Position numbers and translations under genes: made by a program. A stretch of 64,000 bases of DNA from JAHQVI01 sp963727575 (lineage in GTDB: Bacteria > Pseudomonadota > Alphaproteobacteria > Rhizobiales > Rhodomicrobiaceae), in NCBI GenBank assembly GCA_963727575.1, contig CAVSIA010000028.1, positions 1 to 64,000 on the forward strand, written 5' to 3'. Positions 34,651 to 43,104 of the stretch are shown here, in pieces. How positions within the stretch are numbered: the first letter of the stretch is position 1; each line of letters begins with the position of its first letter. Under the pieces are notes generated by a model. It was not told where the DNA came from. It searched no databases and saw only the letters and a program-made list of their open reading frames with translations.

Positions 34651-35409
34651 ATGCCAGACGAAAGCCGCTTGCCCCGATTCGCCGTTCTCATCGATGCCGA
34701 CAATGCCTCGCCGCGCATCGCGGCCGGTCTTTTCGAAGAGGTCGCCAAATTCGGGGAGGCGAGCGTACGCCGGATCTATGGAGACTTCTCCGGCCCGCGC
34801 TTGAGGGCATGGGCCGAGATCCTGCCGAAATACGCGATCGATCCCTACCAGCAATTCGCCTACACGACAGGCAAGAACGCATCCGACATCGCGCTCGTCA
34901 TCGACGCCATGGACCTTCTGCATAGCGGCCGGATGGATGGCTTCTGCCTAGTCTCCTCGGACAGCGATTTCACCCGCCTTGCATCGCGCCTTCGCGAACA
35001 GGGCGCCGACGTCTACGGCTTTGGCGAGCAGAAAACGCCGGAGAGCTTCCGCCAGGCCTGTCGCAGATTCATCTACACCGAAAACCTGCTGCCCGAGGCG
35101 CAGATTGCTGCGCCCGAAGAGGGGCCGTCCACCAGGGCTCTTCAGCCGCCGAGCGCGGCCATTCCGATCCTCAACAGGGTCATCGCGGGGATGGAGACCG
35201 AGGATGGATGGGTCGGCCTGGGCGCGGTGGGGCAGCACCTTGCGAATATCGCGTCCGACTTCGACCCGCGCACTTACGGGTTTCGCAAGCTGAGCGATCT
35301 GGTCAGGAAAACCGGAGCGTTCGATGTCGACCAGTCGGAGGGACGGACCATCCGGATCCGGGCGAAGCCGGCGCCCGCCTCCAGGGCACGGCGCCGCTCG
35401 GGCGAGTAG
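34651..35409 (+). CDS. NYN-domain (LabA-like PIN nuclease fold) protein with C-terminal OST-HTH domain
   Basis: The 252-residue frame is intact. The N-terminal half has FAVLIDADNASPRIAAGLFE, YQQFAYTTGKNASDIALVID and GFCLVSSDSDFTRLASRLRE. The conserved Asp residues of these three segments form the metal site of NYN/PIN-like ribonucleases. The C-terminal part (about residues 160-240) contains GLGAVGQHLANIASDFDPRT and YGFRKLSDLVRKTGAFDVDQ, the pattern of the OST-HTH/LOTUS RNA-binding domain. The pairing suggests an RNA-cleaving enzyme guided by its LOTUS domain. The target is unknown. Confidence 0.85.
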   Translation: MPDESRLPRFAVLIDADNASPRIAAGLFEEVAKFGEASVRRIYGDFSGPRLRAWAEILPKYAIDPYQQFAYTTGKNASDIALVIDAMDLLHSGRMDGFCLVSSDSDFTRLASRLREQGADVYGFGEQKTPESFRQACRRFIYTENLLPEAQIAAPEEGPSTRALQPPSAAIPILNRVIAGMETEDGWVGLGAVGQHLANIASDFDPRTYGFRKLSDLVRKTGAFDVDQSEGRTIRIRAKPAPASRARRRSGE

Positions 35410-35515
35410 CCGCGCATCGCCGAAGCGTTGCGACGTCACGACCTAGCCATCAGGGGAGTAGGAAGTGCGCGCCGGAAGCGGCAGATTTGGACAACAGCAA
35501 CACGCGGAGTTTTCC

Positions 35516-36433
35516 ATGTCCGAACCGATCGCCGCCAATTCCCTCATCGACCTGTCTCGCCAGCTTCAACAGTTGGCGCAAGGCATGGCACCATCCATCG
35601 TCAGCATCCGCTCGCACGGGCGGGCGATCGCCAGCGGGTTCCTCTGGCAGCCGGGCGTCATCGTGACCGCCAGCGACGCACTCGAAGCCGACGACGAGAT
35701 CTCGGTCACCGCCGAAGGCAACCGATCCATCCAAGCGCAATTCGCCGGCCGCGACCCGGCCACCGACATCGCGGTGCTGCGCCTTGCCGAAGAGCTGAGC
35801 GTGCCGGCGCCGGTTACGGCAAGCCAGGAGGTCCGGATCGGCCAGATCGCCCTCGCCCTCGGGCGCGGCAGAGACGGCATGGTGGCAAAGCTCGGATGCG
35901 TCTCGGTTGCCGGCGATGCCTGGCAAAGCCGGCGCGGCGGCCGCATCGACCGGCTGATCCGCCTCGATTTGCGCCTCGATCGACAGGCCGAGGGCGGGCT
36001 CGCGGTCGATGCCGAGGCCCACGCGCTTGGCATGGTGGTCTTCGGCCCGCGGCGGAAGTCGCTCGTCATCCCGATGGCGACGATCGAGCGGGTCGCCCCC
36101 AAGCTGCTGGCCGATGGCCGGATTCGCCGGGGCTATCTGGGAGTCGGCCTGCACCCCGTTCGCCTCGATGCCGCCATAGCTTCGGCGAATGCGCTCCCCG
36201 GCCAGGGCGGTGTGATGGTGCTCAGCGCCGATCGAAACGGACCGGCCGGCAAAGCGGGCATTCTCCTCGGCGATATCATCGTCTCTTTCAATGGAGAACC
36301 GATAGACGGCATGCGCAGCCTGTTCGCCCGGCTTTCTCCTGAAACCGTCGACACGTCGGTCGAGCTGAAAGTCCTGCGCGCCGAACAGATGACCAGCCTC
36401 AGCGTCACCGTCGGCGCGAGCCCGGCTCCGTGA
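35516..36433 (+). CDS. HtrA/DegP-like protein with PDZ domain, catalytic residues replaced
   Basis: The frame from ATG 35516 gives 305 residues with no signal peptide. The first two thirds align by eye to the trypsin-like domain of S1C proteases: SIVSIRSHGRAIASGFLW, VIVTASDALEADDEI, DPATDIAVLRLAE and GRDGMVAKLGCVS. The His position (usually TNNHV) reads TASDA, and the Ser position (usually GNSGGPL) reads QAEGGLAV. So His and Ser appear lost while the Asp motif remains. A PDZ domain follows (GYLGVGLHPVRLD, GPAGKAGILLGDIIVSFNGE). It is probably a binding or sensing protein and not a protease. Its stop overlaps the GTG start of the next gene. Confidence 0.8.
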   Translation: MSEPIAANSLIDLSRQLQQLAQGMAPSIVSIRSHGRAIASGFLWQPGVIVTASDALEADDEISVTAEGNRSIQAQFAGRDPATDIAVLRLAEELSVPAPVTASQEVRIGQIALALGRGRDGMVAKLGCVSVAGDAWQSRRGGRIDRLIRLDLRLDRQAEGGLAVDAEAHALGMVVFGPRRKSLVIPMATIERVAPKLLADGRIRRGYLGVGLHPVRLDAAIASANALPGQGGVMVLSADRNGPAGKAGILLGDIIVSFNGEPIDGMRSLFARLSPETVDTSVELKVLRAEQMTSLSVTVGASPAP

Positions 36434-37038
36434 CGGCAGGGGAGGGCGGCAGTCTCGGCGCGGTCGCGGTGATCACCGTCCGGATCTCGATCCGCGATGC
36501 GGCACTGGCAGACCGGGTTCGCCGGATGCTGCTGGACGAGCCTGATATCCGTATCGCGGATCAAGGCAACGTCCGGCCCTCCTTGTCCATCACGGACGGC
36601 GCGGTGGACCCCAGCGCCGCCGCGCCGGTGCTCGTTCTCGGCAGTGGCCCCGATGTCCTCGACGCGGTGCGGGCGGGGGCTGCTGCGGTGCTGCCCGCGG
36701 GCGCCAACCCCGCCGCTATTGGCGCGGCGGTCCGTGCGGTCGCGCAGGGCCTGATCGTCTTTACGCCGGAGGCGCGCGCGCAACTGATCGCCTCGGCCGA
36801 CCCGGATGGGCTGGGCGAGGCCGACGACCGGTTCCCGGCAATCGAACTGACGGAACGGGAGGTTCAGGTGCTGGCGCTGCTTGCCGGGGGCGCTTCGAAC
36901 AAGGTCATCGCACGCTCGCTGGGCATTACACCGCATACGGCGAAATTCCACGTCGCATCCATCGTCGCGAAGCTGGGCGCGACGGGGCGAACCGACGCCG
37001 TCGCCAGGGCGATGCGCACCGGCCTCCTGATGTTTTGA
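36430..37038 (+). CDS. LuxR-type response-regulator-like DNA-binding protein with degenerate receiver
   Basis: GTG 36430 overlaps the stop of the HtrA-like gene (GTGA), which implies translational coupling. The C-terminal domain is a clear LuxR/FixJ helix-turn-helix: LTEREVQVLALLAGGASNKV and IARSLGITPHTAKFHVASIV. The N-terminal 120 residues resemble a receiver fold (APVLVLGSGPDVLDAVRAGA, AVLPAGANPAAIGAAVRAVA). However, the acidic pocket and phospho-acceptor Asp are not evident: the expected VLVLD position reads VLVLG. Activity may be set by binding the partner protein and not by phosphorylation. Length is 202 residues. Confidence 0.8.
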   Translation: MTAGEGGSLGAVAVITVRISIRDAALADRVRRMLLDEPDIRIADQGNVRPSLSITDGAVDPSAAAPVLVLGSGPDVLDAVRAGAAAVLPAGANPAAIGAAVRAVAQGLIVFTPEARAQLIASADPDGLGEADDRFPAIELTEREVQVLALLAGGASNKVIARSLGITPHTAKFHVASIVAKLGATGRTDAVARAMRTGLLMF

Positions 37039-37171
37039 TCCAGGTCCCAGGTTGGCCTGATCGCCCAAACAGCCGTCCATTCGCCGTTTGGGGGTATGCA
37101 GAGATTTTGCGCGGTGGCCCGGCGCCAGCTTGAGCCTGCGACGCCGGGCTGACGATCGTCTGCCTGTTCGC

Positions 37172-38234
37172 TCAGGACGCCATTTCGAGCTGAGGATAGT
37201 CGGTGTAGCCCTTTTCGCCGCCCGAATAGAATGTTGCCATATCCCAATCATTGAGCGGAGCGCCCTCCCGCAGGCGGCGGACGAGATCGGGATTGGCGAT
37301 GAAAGCCTTCCCGAACGCTACGGCATCGGCCTCGCCGGCGGTGATGACGGCCTCGGCTTCGGGCTTCTTGAATTTCTCATTGACGATGTAGGCGCCGCCG
37401 AAAGCCCGTTTCAGGCGCTCGACCGAGACTGTCCTCGGCGCGGTATTCGCGCGCGCAGAGAAACGCGATGTTCCGCTGGCCGAGCGCCTCTGCCACATAG
37501 GTGAAGGTGGCGGCGAGATCGTTGCCGCCCATGGAGTGCGCATCGCCTCTTGGGGCAAGATGCATTCCCACGCGGCCCGGTCCCCAGACCGTGATCACCG
37601 CATCGGCGACCTCGAGCATCAGACGGGCGCGGTTCTCGACCGAGCCGCCATAGGCGTCCGTGCGTTTGTTCGACACATCCTGGAGGAATTGATCGAGCAG
37701 ATAGCCGTTGGCGCCGTGGATCTCCACACCGTCGAAACCGGCGGCCTTGGCATTCTCCGCGCCGCGCCGGTAGGCCTCGACGATGCCCGGGATCTCGCTG
37801 GCCTCAAGAGCGCGCGGGGTAGGATAGGGCTGCTCCGGCCGGACAAGGCTGACATGGCCGTTCGCGGCAACAGCGCTCGGCGCGACAGGTGGCTCGCCGC
37901 CCAGAAACATCGGATGAGAAATCCGCCCGACGTGCCAGAGCTGGAGGAAGATGAGGCCGCCTCGCTCATGCACGGCGCGCGTCGTCAGCTTCCAGCCTTT
38001 GACCTGCTCCGGCGACCAGATGCCGGGCGTGCCCGCATAGCCCACGCCCATCGGCGTGACCGAGGTCGCCTCGCTGATGATCAGACCCGCATCGGCGCGC
38101 TGGGCGTAATATTCGGCCATGAGGGCATTGGGAACGCGGCTTTCGCCGGCACGGCTGCGTGTCAGCGGCGCCATTACGATCCGGTTCGGCAATCGGAGAT
38201 CGCCAACGGTCAGGGGTTCGAAAAGAATGCTCAT
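37172..38234 (-). CDS. Old Yellow Enzyme family alkene reductase (NemA-like), one frameshift
   Basis: The start MSILFEPLTVGDLRLPNRIV is typical of NemA/XenA-type flavoenzymes. FMN and substrate landmarks include MAPLTRSRAGESRVPNALMA, IFLQLWHVGRISHP, DGVEIHGANGYLLDQFLQD (H-x-x-N substrate pair) and YGGSVENRARLMLEV. A frame change near 37435 joins it to AGEADAVAFGKAFIANPDLV and PLNDWDMATFYSGGEKGYTD, the usual ending. About 353 residues. It reduces activated C=C bonds, quinones, maleimides or nitro compounds using NAD(P)H. A divergent ArsR-type regulator 130 bases away is likely its control gene. Confidence 0.92.
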
Positions 38235-38364
38235 GATCCTATCTCTCTTGTTTGGCGCTCGCCGGCTTTGCGAAACCGCGTGTTTCCGGTAGAACCGGGG
38301 TAGCGACGGCCGATTGATCGTTCTATGATCGACGAACATCGAAACATATAGGAGCCTTTTGAGC

Positions 38365-38700
38365 ATGAAGCAACTGCAGCATCCAAGCCCGGGGGACATT
38401 ACCCTGACTGGTGTGCTGGGGGCGCTGAGCGATCCTGTCAGGCTGACCATCGTGCGTGAGCTGGCCGGTTGCGGCGAACGCGGGTCGAGCGCGTTCGATT
38501 GCGACGTGGCCAATTCGACGCTCAGCCATCACCTGAAAGTGCTGCGGCTCGCCGGCATCGTGCGGCATCGCAAGGACGGCACGCGCTGCTTCGTGTCGCT
38601 GCGCCCTGATCTGGAGACCGCGTTTCCGGGATTGCTGGCCTCCGTGCTGCGCTTTCACGAGGCGGAGGAAGATGCCGCGCGCGAACGTGCCGCCGACTGA
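38365..38700 (+). CDS. ArsR-family winged-helix regulator
   Basis: The 111-residue protein has LTGVLGALSDPVRLTIVREL, the standard ArsR N-terminal helix, and the recognition region VANSTLSHHLKVLRLAGIVR followed by the wing HRKDGTRCFVSL. No CxC arsenic-type motif is present, so it probably does not sense metal thiols in the ArsR manner; a single Cys lies in the wing. ATG 38365 or TTG 38359 could be the start, both behind TAGGAG. It is divergent from the OYE gene and probably represses it. Confidence 0.88.
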   Translation: MKQLQHPSPGDITLTGVLGALSDPVRLTIVRELAGCGERGSSAFDCDVANSTLSHHLKVLRLAGIVRHRKDGTRCFVSLRPDLETAFPGLLASVLRFHEAEEDAARERAAD

Positions 38701-38822
38701 TGGAGCCGCGGAAAACGCCGCTGCGCTTGAATGTCCCGCGCAGTTCGGCCAGGGTCGGTATCGGACTTCCGAAGGAAAGATCAAGCCGGTGGGGCCAATC
38801 TGCCCGCTTTAGGAGATCGCCT

Positions 38823-39212
38823 ATGCCTCAGACGGACGAGGGATTGAAATCCATTGCCGCCTTGCCGGAAATCCGCGCCGTGCTGGACGCGGCTCCGACC
38901 CGCGCCAAGGCGGACATTTCCCGGATCAAGAAGCTCCTCGCCGATCGGGACGCCGTGCTTTCGGTTCCCGACATCGCCGTCACGCTCGACGAAGCCAAGG
39001 CTGCATTCGCTCAGCTTACCATCCAAACCCGGCAATTGAGGCGTTGGCACCACGAGCCGATCTCTGACGCCGAACGGGCCGAGGTGGTTCGGCTGCAGGC
39101 CGCCATCCCCGAGATCCGTCCGCTCATCCAGCGGCTGATCGCGCTCGCCACCGAACTCGATCAGCGGGCCAGGACCGGGCTCGTATCGCCGCGGAAGAAA
39201 TGGCGTCATTAG
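38823..39212 (+). CDS. hypothetical helical protein
   Basis: The 129-residue frame starts at ATG 38823 behind TTAGGAGATC, which supports translation. The sequence is hydrophilic and helical (ALPEIRAVLDAAPTRAKADI, QTRQLRRWHHEPISDAERAE), has no Cys and no membrane segment, and ends in a basic tail (SPRKKWRH). The family is not recognised. It lies between the ArsR gene and a convergent histidine kinase and could belong to either neighbourhood. Confidence 0.6.
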   Translation: MPQTDEGLKSIAALPEIRAVLDAAPTRAKADISRIKKLLADRDAVLSVPDIAVTLDEAKAAFAQLTIQTRQLRRWHHEPISDAERAEVVRLQAAIPEIRPLIQRLIALATELDQRARTGLVSPRKKWRH

Positions 39213-39258
39213 AGCAGGATTCTTCCGGAAAAAATCGGTGTGCGCTTTTCCCTCGCTA

Positions 39259-40512
39259 CTATAGCGTCGCTGCGCCGAGGCGTGAGATCGCATCCGAAGG
39301 CGCCGCGCTCGCCCGCTTCAGTCCAACGCGTCCGCTGGAAACGAGGACCGTGAAGCGCTTCGGCTCCGTCTCGACCTTCATCACACCAGCGAGCTGTGCG
39401 ACAAGCCGGTTCACCAGATCGAGGCCGCTGCCCGACCGTCGGTTTAGCTCCGCGGGCAAGGAAGCGCCGTCATCGGTGACCGACAAGGCAAGCAGGTTAT
39501 CGCCGGTTCGGCTCAGGCTTACGCCGACCGTGCCGTTCGTCCGGCCCGCCAACCCGTGTTTGACCGCATTGGTGATCAGCTCGTTGACGATCAGGGCGAC
39601 GACCGGCGCCTTTCGCGCGGTTATCGTCGAAGGCTGGACGTCGATCGTCAATGCAAAGCGCGGGTCCGCGCCGAGGATTTCCGTGCAAATGCTGGTGACG
39701 ACGACGGCAAGATCCACAACGCCGTCGCCGCCCGCGACCTGATGGGCGCGGCCGATCGCCAGCACCTGTGCACTCGCCGCTTCAATTGCGTCCCGTGCGC
39801 CGGGTTCGACCGTTTGCCGCATCTGATGGCGAAGCAGACCGGCGGTCATCGCCAGCGTGTTCTTGACCCGGTGATCGAGCTCCCTGAAGGCCAGCTCTTT
39901 CCGTGCGGCCTCTTCCCTCGCCTCGTCCGCCAGCGCTACGAAGTGGAGGGCCGTGGCGACGAAGACGGAGAGCCATTGCATGACCCGTGCATCCTCGCGA
40001 TCGAACTTGCGCGTTTCGTTATGGGCGCAGATCCAGATCGTGCCTTCGATCTGTGTGTCATGGTCGGTCAGCGGGATCAGCAGAACTTCGTTGAAGGTTC
40101 GGCCGACATCGATATAGGTATAGAACCGCTCGGGGCGAAACATGAGAAGAGGCGCCGTGCTTTCGACGCAGATCGCACAAGGTGAGAAGAATCGCGGCAT
40201 GGTGCCGAAAAGATGATCTTGCAGATCGCCAGCCACGGCAATCCAGCGAAATACCTCTTCACCTTCCGCAGTGCGTTCGGCAAGACTAATTCCGCAGCTA
40301 TGAGCGTGACAGAGTTCAAGCCCGAGTTCGACGCATGTTTGGAATACTTGAGACGGCTCCGATTTCAACGCCTCGGCCAGCCGGCGCATCGCCAGAGCCT
40401 CGGCCTTGACGTCCGGCATATGCGGCGCCCGCGCCCAGAGTTCGGCCGTGGCGGTGATATCAGCTATCGAGATGGGACGGCTTCTTGCCCCCTCCTCGCC
40501 GGATAAACTCAT
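39259..40512 (-). CDS. GAF-domain HWE/HisKA_2 histidine kinase
   Basis: The 417-residue protein has an N-terminal GAF domain (about residues 50-200: SQVFQTCVELGLELCHAHSC, FSPCAICVES, EVLLIPLTDHDTQIEGTIWI). A HisKA_2-type phosphoacceptor helix follows, FRELDHRVKNTLAMTAGLLR, with His in LDHRVKN. The ATPase domain shows the N box LIVNELITNAVKHGLAGRTN, the G1 region SVTDDGASLP and GSGLDLVNRLVAQLAGV. There is no membrane segment, so it is cytoplasmic. Such kinases often sense light or general stress in alphaproteobacteria. No response regulator is adjacent; a single-domain receiver lies 20 kb away at 60,345. Confidence 0.9.
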   Translation of the reverse strand: MSLSGEEGARSRPISIADITATAELWARAPHMPDVKAEALAMRRLAEALKSEPSQVFQTCVELGLELCHAHSCGISLAERTAEGEEVFRWIAVAGDLQDHLFGTMPRFFSPCAICVESTAPLLMFRPERFYTYIDVGRTFNEVLLIPLTDHDTQIEGTIWICAHNETRKFDREDARVMQWLSVFVATALHFVALADEAREEAARKELAFRELDHRVKNTLAMTAGLLRHQMRQTVEPGARDAIEAASAQVLAIGRAHQVAGGDGVVDLAVVVTSICTEILGADPRFALTIDVQPSTITARKAPVVALIVNELITNAVKHGLAGRTNGTVGVSLSRTGDNLLALSVTDDGASLPAELNRRSGSGLDLVNRLVAQLAGVMKVETEPKRFTVLVSSGRVGLKRASAAPSDAISRLGAATL

Positions 40513-40632
40513 GTCAATTCACCCAATCACGCAACCGCTTGCATTAAGATAATGCCCAAAGGGCCAAGCCAGTCAAGATATGGTACGTGGCCGAGGCAGG
40601 TCGCGGTGTCGGGCGATCCGGGCGCAGGGCGC

Positions 40633-41883
40633 TCAAGTTCGCGCCAAGCGCGCCGAACGCAGGGCCGGTGCCGGCTCCAGGAATGCGGCGACCTCGTCGC
40701 GGCGGGCGAGCGTGTCCTCATAGCCCAGCGCGACCAGCGCGCGGCAATAGCCCGGCTCGAACAGCAGGTAGCTCGGCAGGCGCCAGTCGTTTCCCCAGAC
40801 GCCGAGGCGGCGCAGCAGCATCCGGATGGTCCAGGGCATCTCCCGGCCATGCTCGCGGGCGACGTCGCGCAGATCGTATGACGGCTGCAGGCTGAGCACC
40901 GACACGTTGCGCAACTCGGTGTCGCCGCGGCGCTCCGGCGAGACCAGCGAAACCGTCCGGTTGATCCGCTGCGCGCGCTCCATGTCGGCGTCGAGATTGT
41001 CCATGAAGATCGTGTCGAGCAGATAGCCGCTGAGCGAGCCGAGGCTGGGATAGCGCGCCGCATCGGCTGCGGGCTCGGCCGGCAGTTCCAGATCGCGGAC
41101 GCCGATTACCAGAATGCGGTCGGCGCCGGCGTGGATCGCTGGGCTGAGCGGCGCGGTCAAACGCAGCGACCCGTCACCGAAAAATTCGTTGCCGACCCGC
41201 TGAGCCGGGAAAATGAAAGGGAGTGCCGACGACGCCAGCAGGTGGCCGACGCTGAGCCGTGCGGTAATGCCGATCTGCCTCGCCCGCGACCAGCTTTCGA
41301 GATCGCCGGCGCCCTGGACGAAGGTCACGGCAATGTCGCGGTTATAGGAGGAGGCGGTTACTGCGAGCGCGCGCAGGTCGCCCGAACCGATCGCGGCTTC
41401 TATCCCGGCGAAGTCGATGCGGCGACGCAGGAGGTTCTTCAGCGGCGCGTTGTCGAGCAGCGATTGCGGCGCTGGAACGCCCAACTCGCCGAGCGGTGTC
41501 ATGGTGACGACCCATTGCAGCCCGCGCAAGGCGACCGTTGGCAGGTCGGTGCGGTAGATCTCGTCGGCGTGCATCTCCTGCCAGAACTCGGCGAGCCCGG
41601 AGACAGCGAGCTGAAAATCCTGGGCCTTGCTCGCGAGCGCGGCGGCGTTGACTCCGCCGACGGATGCGCCGGTGATGACGGGGAACGGGTTGCGCGTTCC
41701 CCCGACGATCTCGGCGATGGCCTTCAGCGCTCCGGCCTGATAGGCGCCGCGTGCGCCGCCGCCGGGCAGGAAAAGCCCTGCGACCGGACCTTGTCCTCCA
41801 TTGTTCACGACCGCCGATCTCTCATCGCAGAAATCCCGCCCCGCTGGTTTCGGTGCTGCCCTGCCCCGATTGCGCTGCCTCAT
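40633..41883 (-). CDS. patatin-like phospholipase family protein
   Basis: The nucleophile elbow and dyad are present: glycine-rich GLFLPGGGARGAYQAGALKA, GASVGGVNAAALA with Ser in G-x-S-x-G, and FFGDGSLRLTAPLSPAIHAG with Asp in DGS. The C-terminal domain includes SGYLLDTIFMDNLDADMERA and a basic end. About 416 residues, like bacterial RssA/YchK-related patatins of the larger type. The start is uncertain: ATG 41883 is used, TTG 41904 and a GTG near 41810 are alternatives. It probably hydrolyses acyl chains of phospholipids at the membrane. It stands alone between the kinase and the sigma factor. Confidence 0.85.
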   Translation of the reverse strand: MRQRNRGRAAPKPAGRDFCDERSAVVNNGGQGPVAGLFLPGGGARGAYQAGALKAIAEIVGGTRNPFPVITGASVGGVNAAALASKAQDFQLAVSGLAEFWQEMHADEIYRTDLPTVALRGLQWVVTMTPLGELGVPAPQSLLDNAPLKNLLRRRIDFAGIEAAIGSGDLRALAVTASSYNRDIAVTFVQGAGDLESWSRARQIGITARLSVGHLLASSALPFIFPAQRVGNEFFGDGSLRLTAPLSPAIHAGADRILVIGVRDLELPAEPAADAARYPSLGSLSGYLLDTIFMDNLDADMERAQRINRTVSLVSPERRGDTELRNVSVLSLQPSYDLRDVAREHGREMPWTIRMLLRRLGVWGNDWRLPSYLLFEPGYCRALVALGYEDTLARRDEVAAFLEPAPALRSARLART

Positions 41884-42066
41884 GCCGATCCGGTCAAACA
41901 ACAAAGCCGTGATTCACGCGGACTCGGTGGAGGGCTGGATCCGCCCTCTTTCGCAATCGTTAGCAGCGGTAGCGTGGGTTAACGCGTCTAAGCGCCGATT
42001 GATCCCCCGAAACCGCGCTTTCGGTGTCGCATGGTGGAGGCGGGCAATCCGACCCGGATGGCCGCG

Positions 42067-42942
42067 TCAATCGTCGATCACAAGATCGAGGTTGCGGAGC
42101 CGCTCGGGGTCGGCGACCGCCCGGATTTCGGCAATCCGGTTGTCCTTGAGCGTGATTTCGAGGACCAGCTTGAGCTGCCCGTTCGGCGCTACGGCGACGC
42201 CTGGAGCGCCGTCGATAAGCGCCGGCCGGGCGACCTGCGCGCGACCGAGGAAGGTCTTGGCCACCGCGTCCGCGCCGCGCACTTCCTTCGGGCCGCCCAT
42301 CCGCACGGCAGCGGCGTCGCCGCGGAATACGACATCGGGATCGAGCAGCGCGAGCAATGTGCTGAGATCGCCATCGCGGGAGGCGGTCAGGAAGGCGCTG
42401 AGCACCTGCTGGTGGCGGGCGCGGTCGGGAGCCGTAATTTCGGCGTTGCCGCCGGCGACGCGGCGACGGGCGCGGCTGGCGAGCTGTCGCGTCGCTGCGG
42501 GCGAGCGGCCGACGATCGGTGCGATATCCTCGAACGGCAAATCGAACATGTCGTGCAGCACGAACGCGACCCGTTCGGCCGGCGCCAGTTCCTGGAGCAC
42601 CACGAGCATGGCGAGGCCCACCGAATCCGCCAGAATGGCATCCCGCTCCGGATCGGCGCTGGTCTGCGTGCCTGCCGCCGGCTCGGAATCGTCGACTTCC
42701 AGCGGATCCTCGCGGCGCGTCTTGCGCGAGCGCAGCATATCCAGGCACACCCGCGCAATCACCGTCGTCAGCCATCCGGTCAGATTCGAAATGCTGCCCG
42801 TATCAGCGCCGCTGAGCCGCAGCCAGCTCTCCTGAACCGCGTCGTCGGCCTCGCTTGCGGACCCAAGCATCCGATAGGCGACCGCGCGAAGATGGTCGCG
42901 GTTCGCTTCGAATTCGTCGGCCAGCCATTTTTTTTCGGTCAT
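42067..42942 (-). CDS. ECF41-type extracytoplasmic-function sigma factor with C-terminal SnoaL-like domain
   Basis: Region 2 reads NRDHLRAVAYRMLGSASEAD, DDAVQESWLRLSG and LTGWLTTVIARVCLDMLRSR. Region 4 reads ELAPAERVAFVLHDMFDLPF and EDIAPIVGRSPAATRQLASR. After region 4 an extra domain (about residues 185-290) resembles SnoaL_2 (FLTASRDGDLSTLLALLDPD, GQLKLVLEITLKDNRIAEIR). This is the hallmark of ECF41, where the fused domain replaces an anti-sigma factor. The carboxymuconolactone-decarboxylase gene typical of ECF41 loci lies divergent. ATG 42942 follows AGAGGATG. An exact ECF41-type promoter lies 37 bases upstream, implying autoregulation. Confidence 0.92.
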   Translation of the reverse strand: MTEKKWLADEFEANRDHLRAVAYRMLGSASEADDAVQESWLRLSGADTGSISNLTGWLTTVIARVCLDMLRSRKTRREDPLEVDDSEPAAGTQTSADPERDAILADSVGLAMLVVLQELAPAERVAFVLHDMFDLPFEDIAPIVGRSPAATRQLASRARRRVAGGNAEITAPDRARHQQVLSAFLTASRDGDLSTLLALLDPDVVFRGDAAAVRMGGPKEVRGADAVAKTFLGRAQVARPALIDGAPGVAVAPNGQLKLVLEITLKDNRIAEIRAVADPERLRNLDLVIDD

Positions 42943-42943
42943 C

Positions 42944-42970
42944 GGTCACATCCTCTGGTCGCATTCCGTC
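42944..42970 (+). promoter_or_regulatory. ECF41-type promoter directed to the carboxymuconolactone-decarboxylase gene
   Basis: GGTCACA (42944-42950), 16 bases, then CGTC (42967-42970). The published ECF41 consensus, recalled as TGTCACA-N16-CGTC, is matched at ten of eleven positions. It points at the decarboxylase start at 43105, leaving an untranslated leader of roughly 125 bases. Its -35 box abuts the first codon of the sigma gene on the other strand. Confidence 0.6.
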
Positions 42971-42978
42971 ATGGCTAT

Positions 42979-43005
42979 GACGAACGGCCCCCGGGCGATG
43001 TGACA
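42979..43005 (-). promoter_or_regulatory. ECF41-type promoter directed to the sigma factor gene
   Basis: On the minus strand TGTCACA (43005-42999) is followed by exactly 16 bases and CGTC (42982-42979), a perfect match to the recalled ECF41 consensus. The sigma gene starts 37 bases further on. It sits back to back with the plus-strand site, 8 bases apart, so the sigma factor could activate both itself and its partner gene. Confidence 0.68.
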
Positions 43006-43104
43006 AGAGCCTCGGACCGGCGGCCGGCAGCGTCAGGCTCGGAGCTCGAGCGATTGCCAATTCGCACCCGGCCGATCGCCGTGTGCCATTCCAGGAGATC
43101 AACC

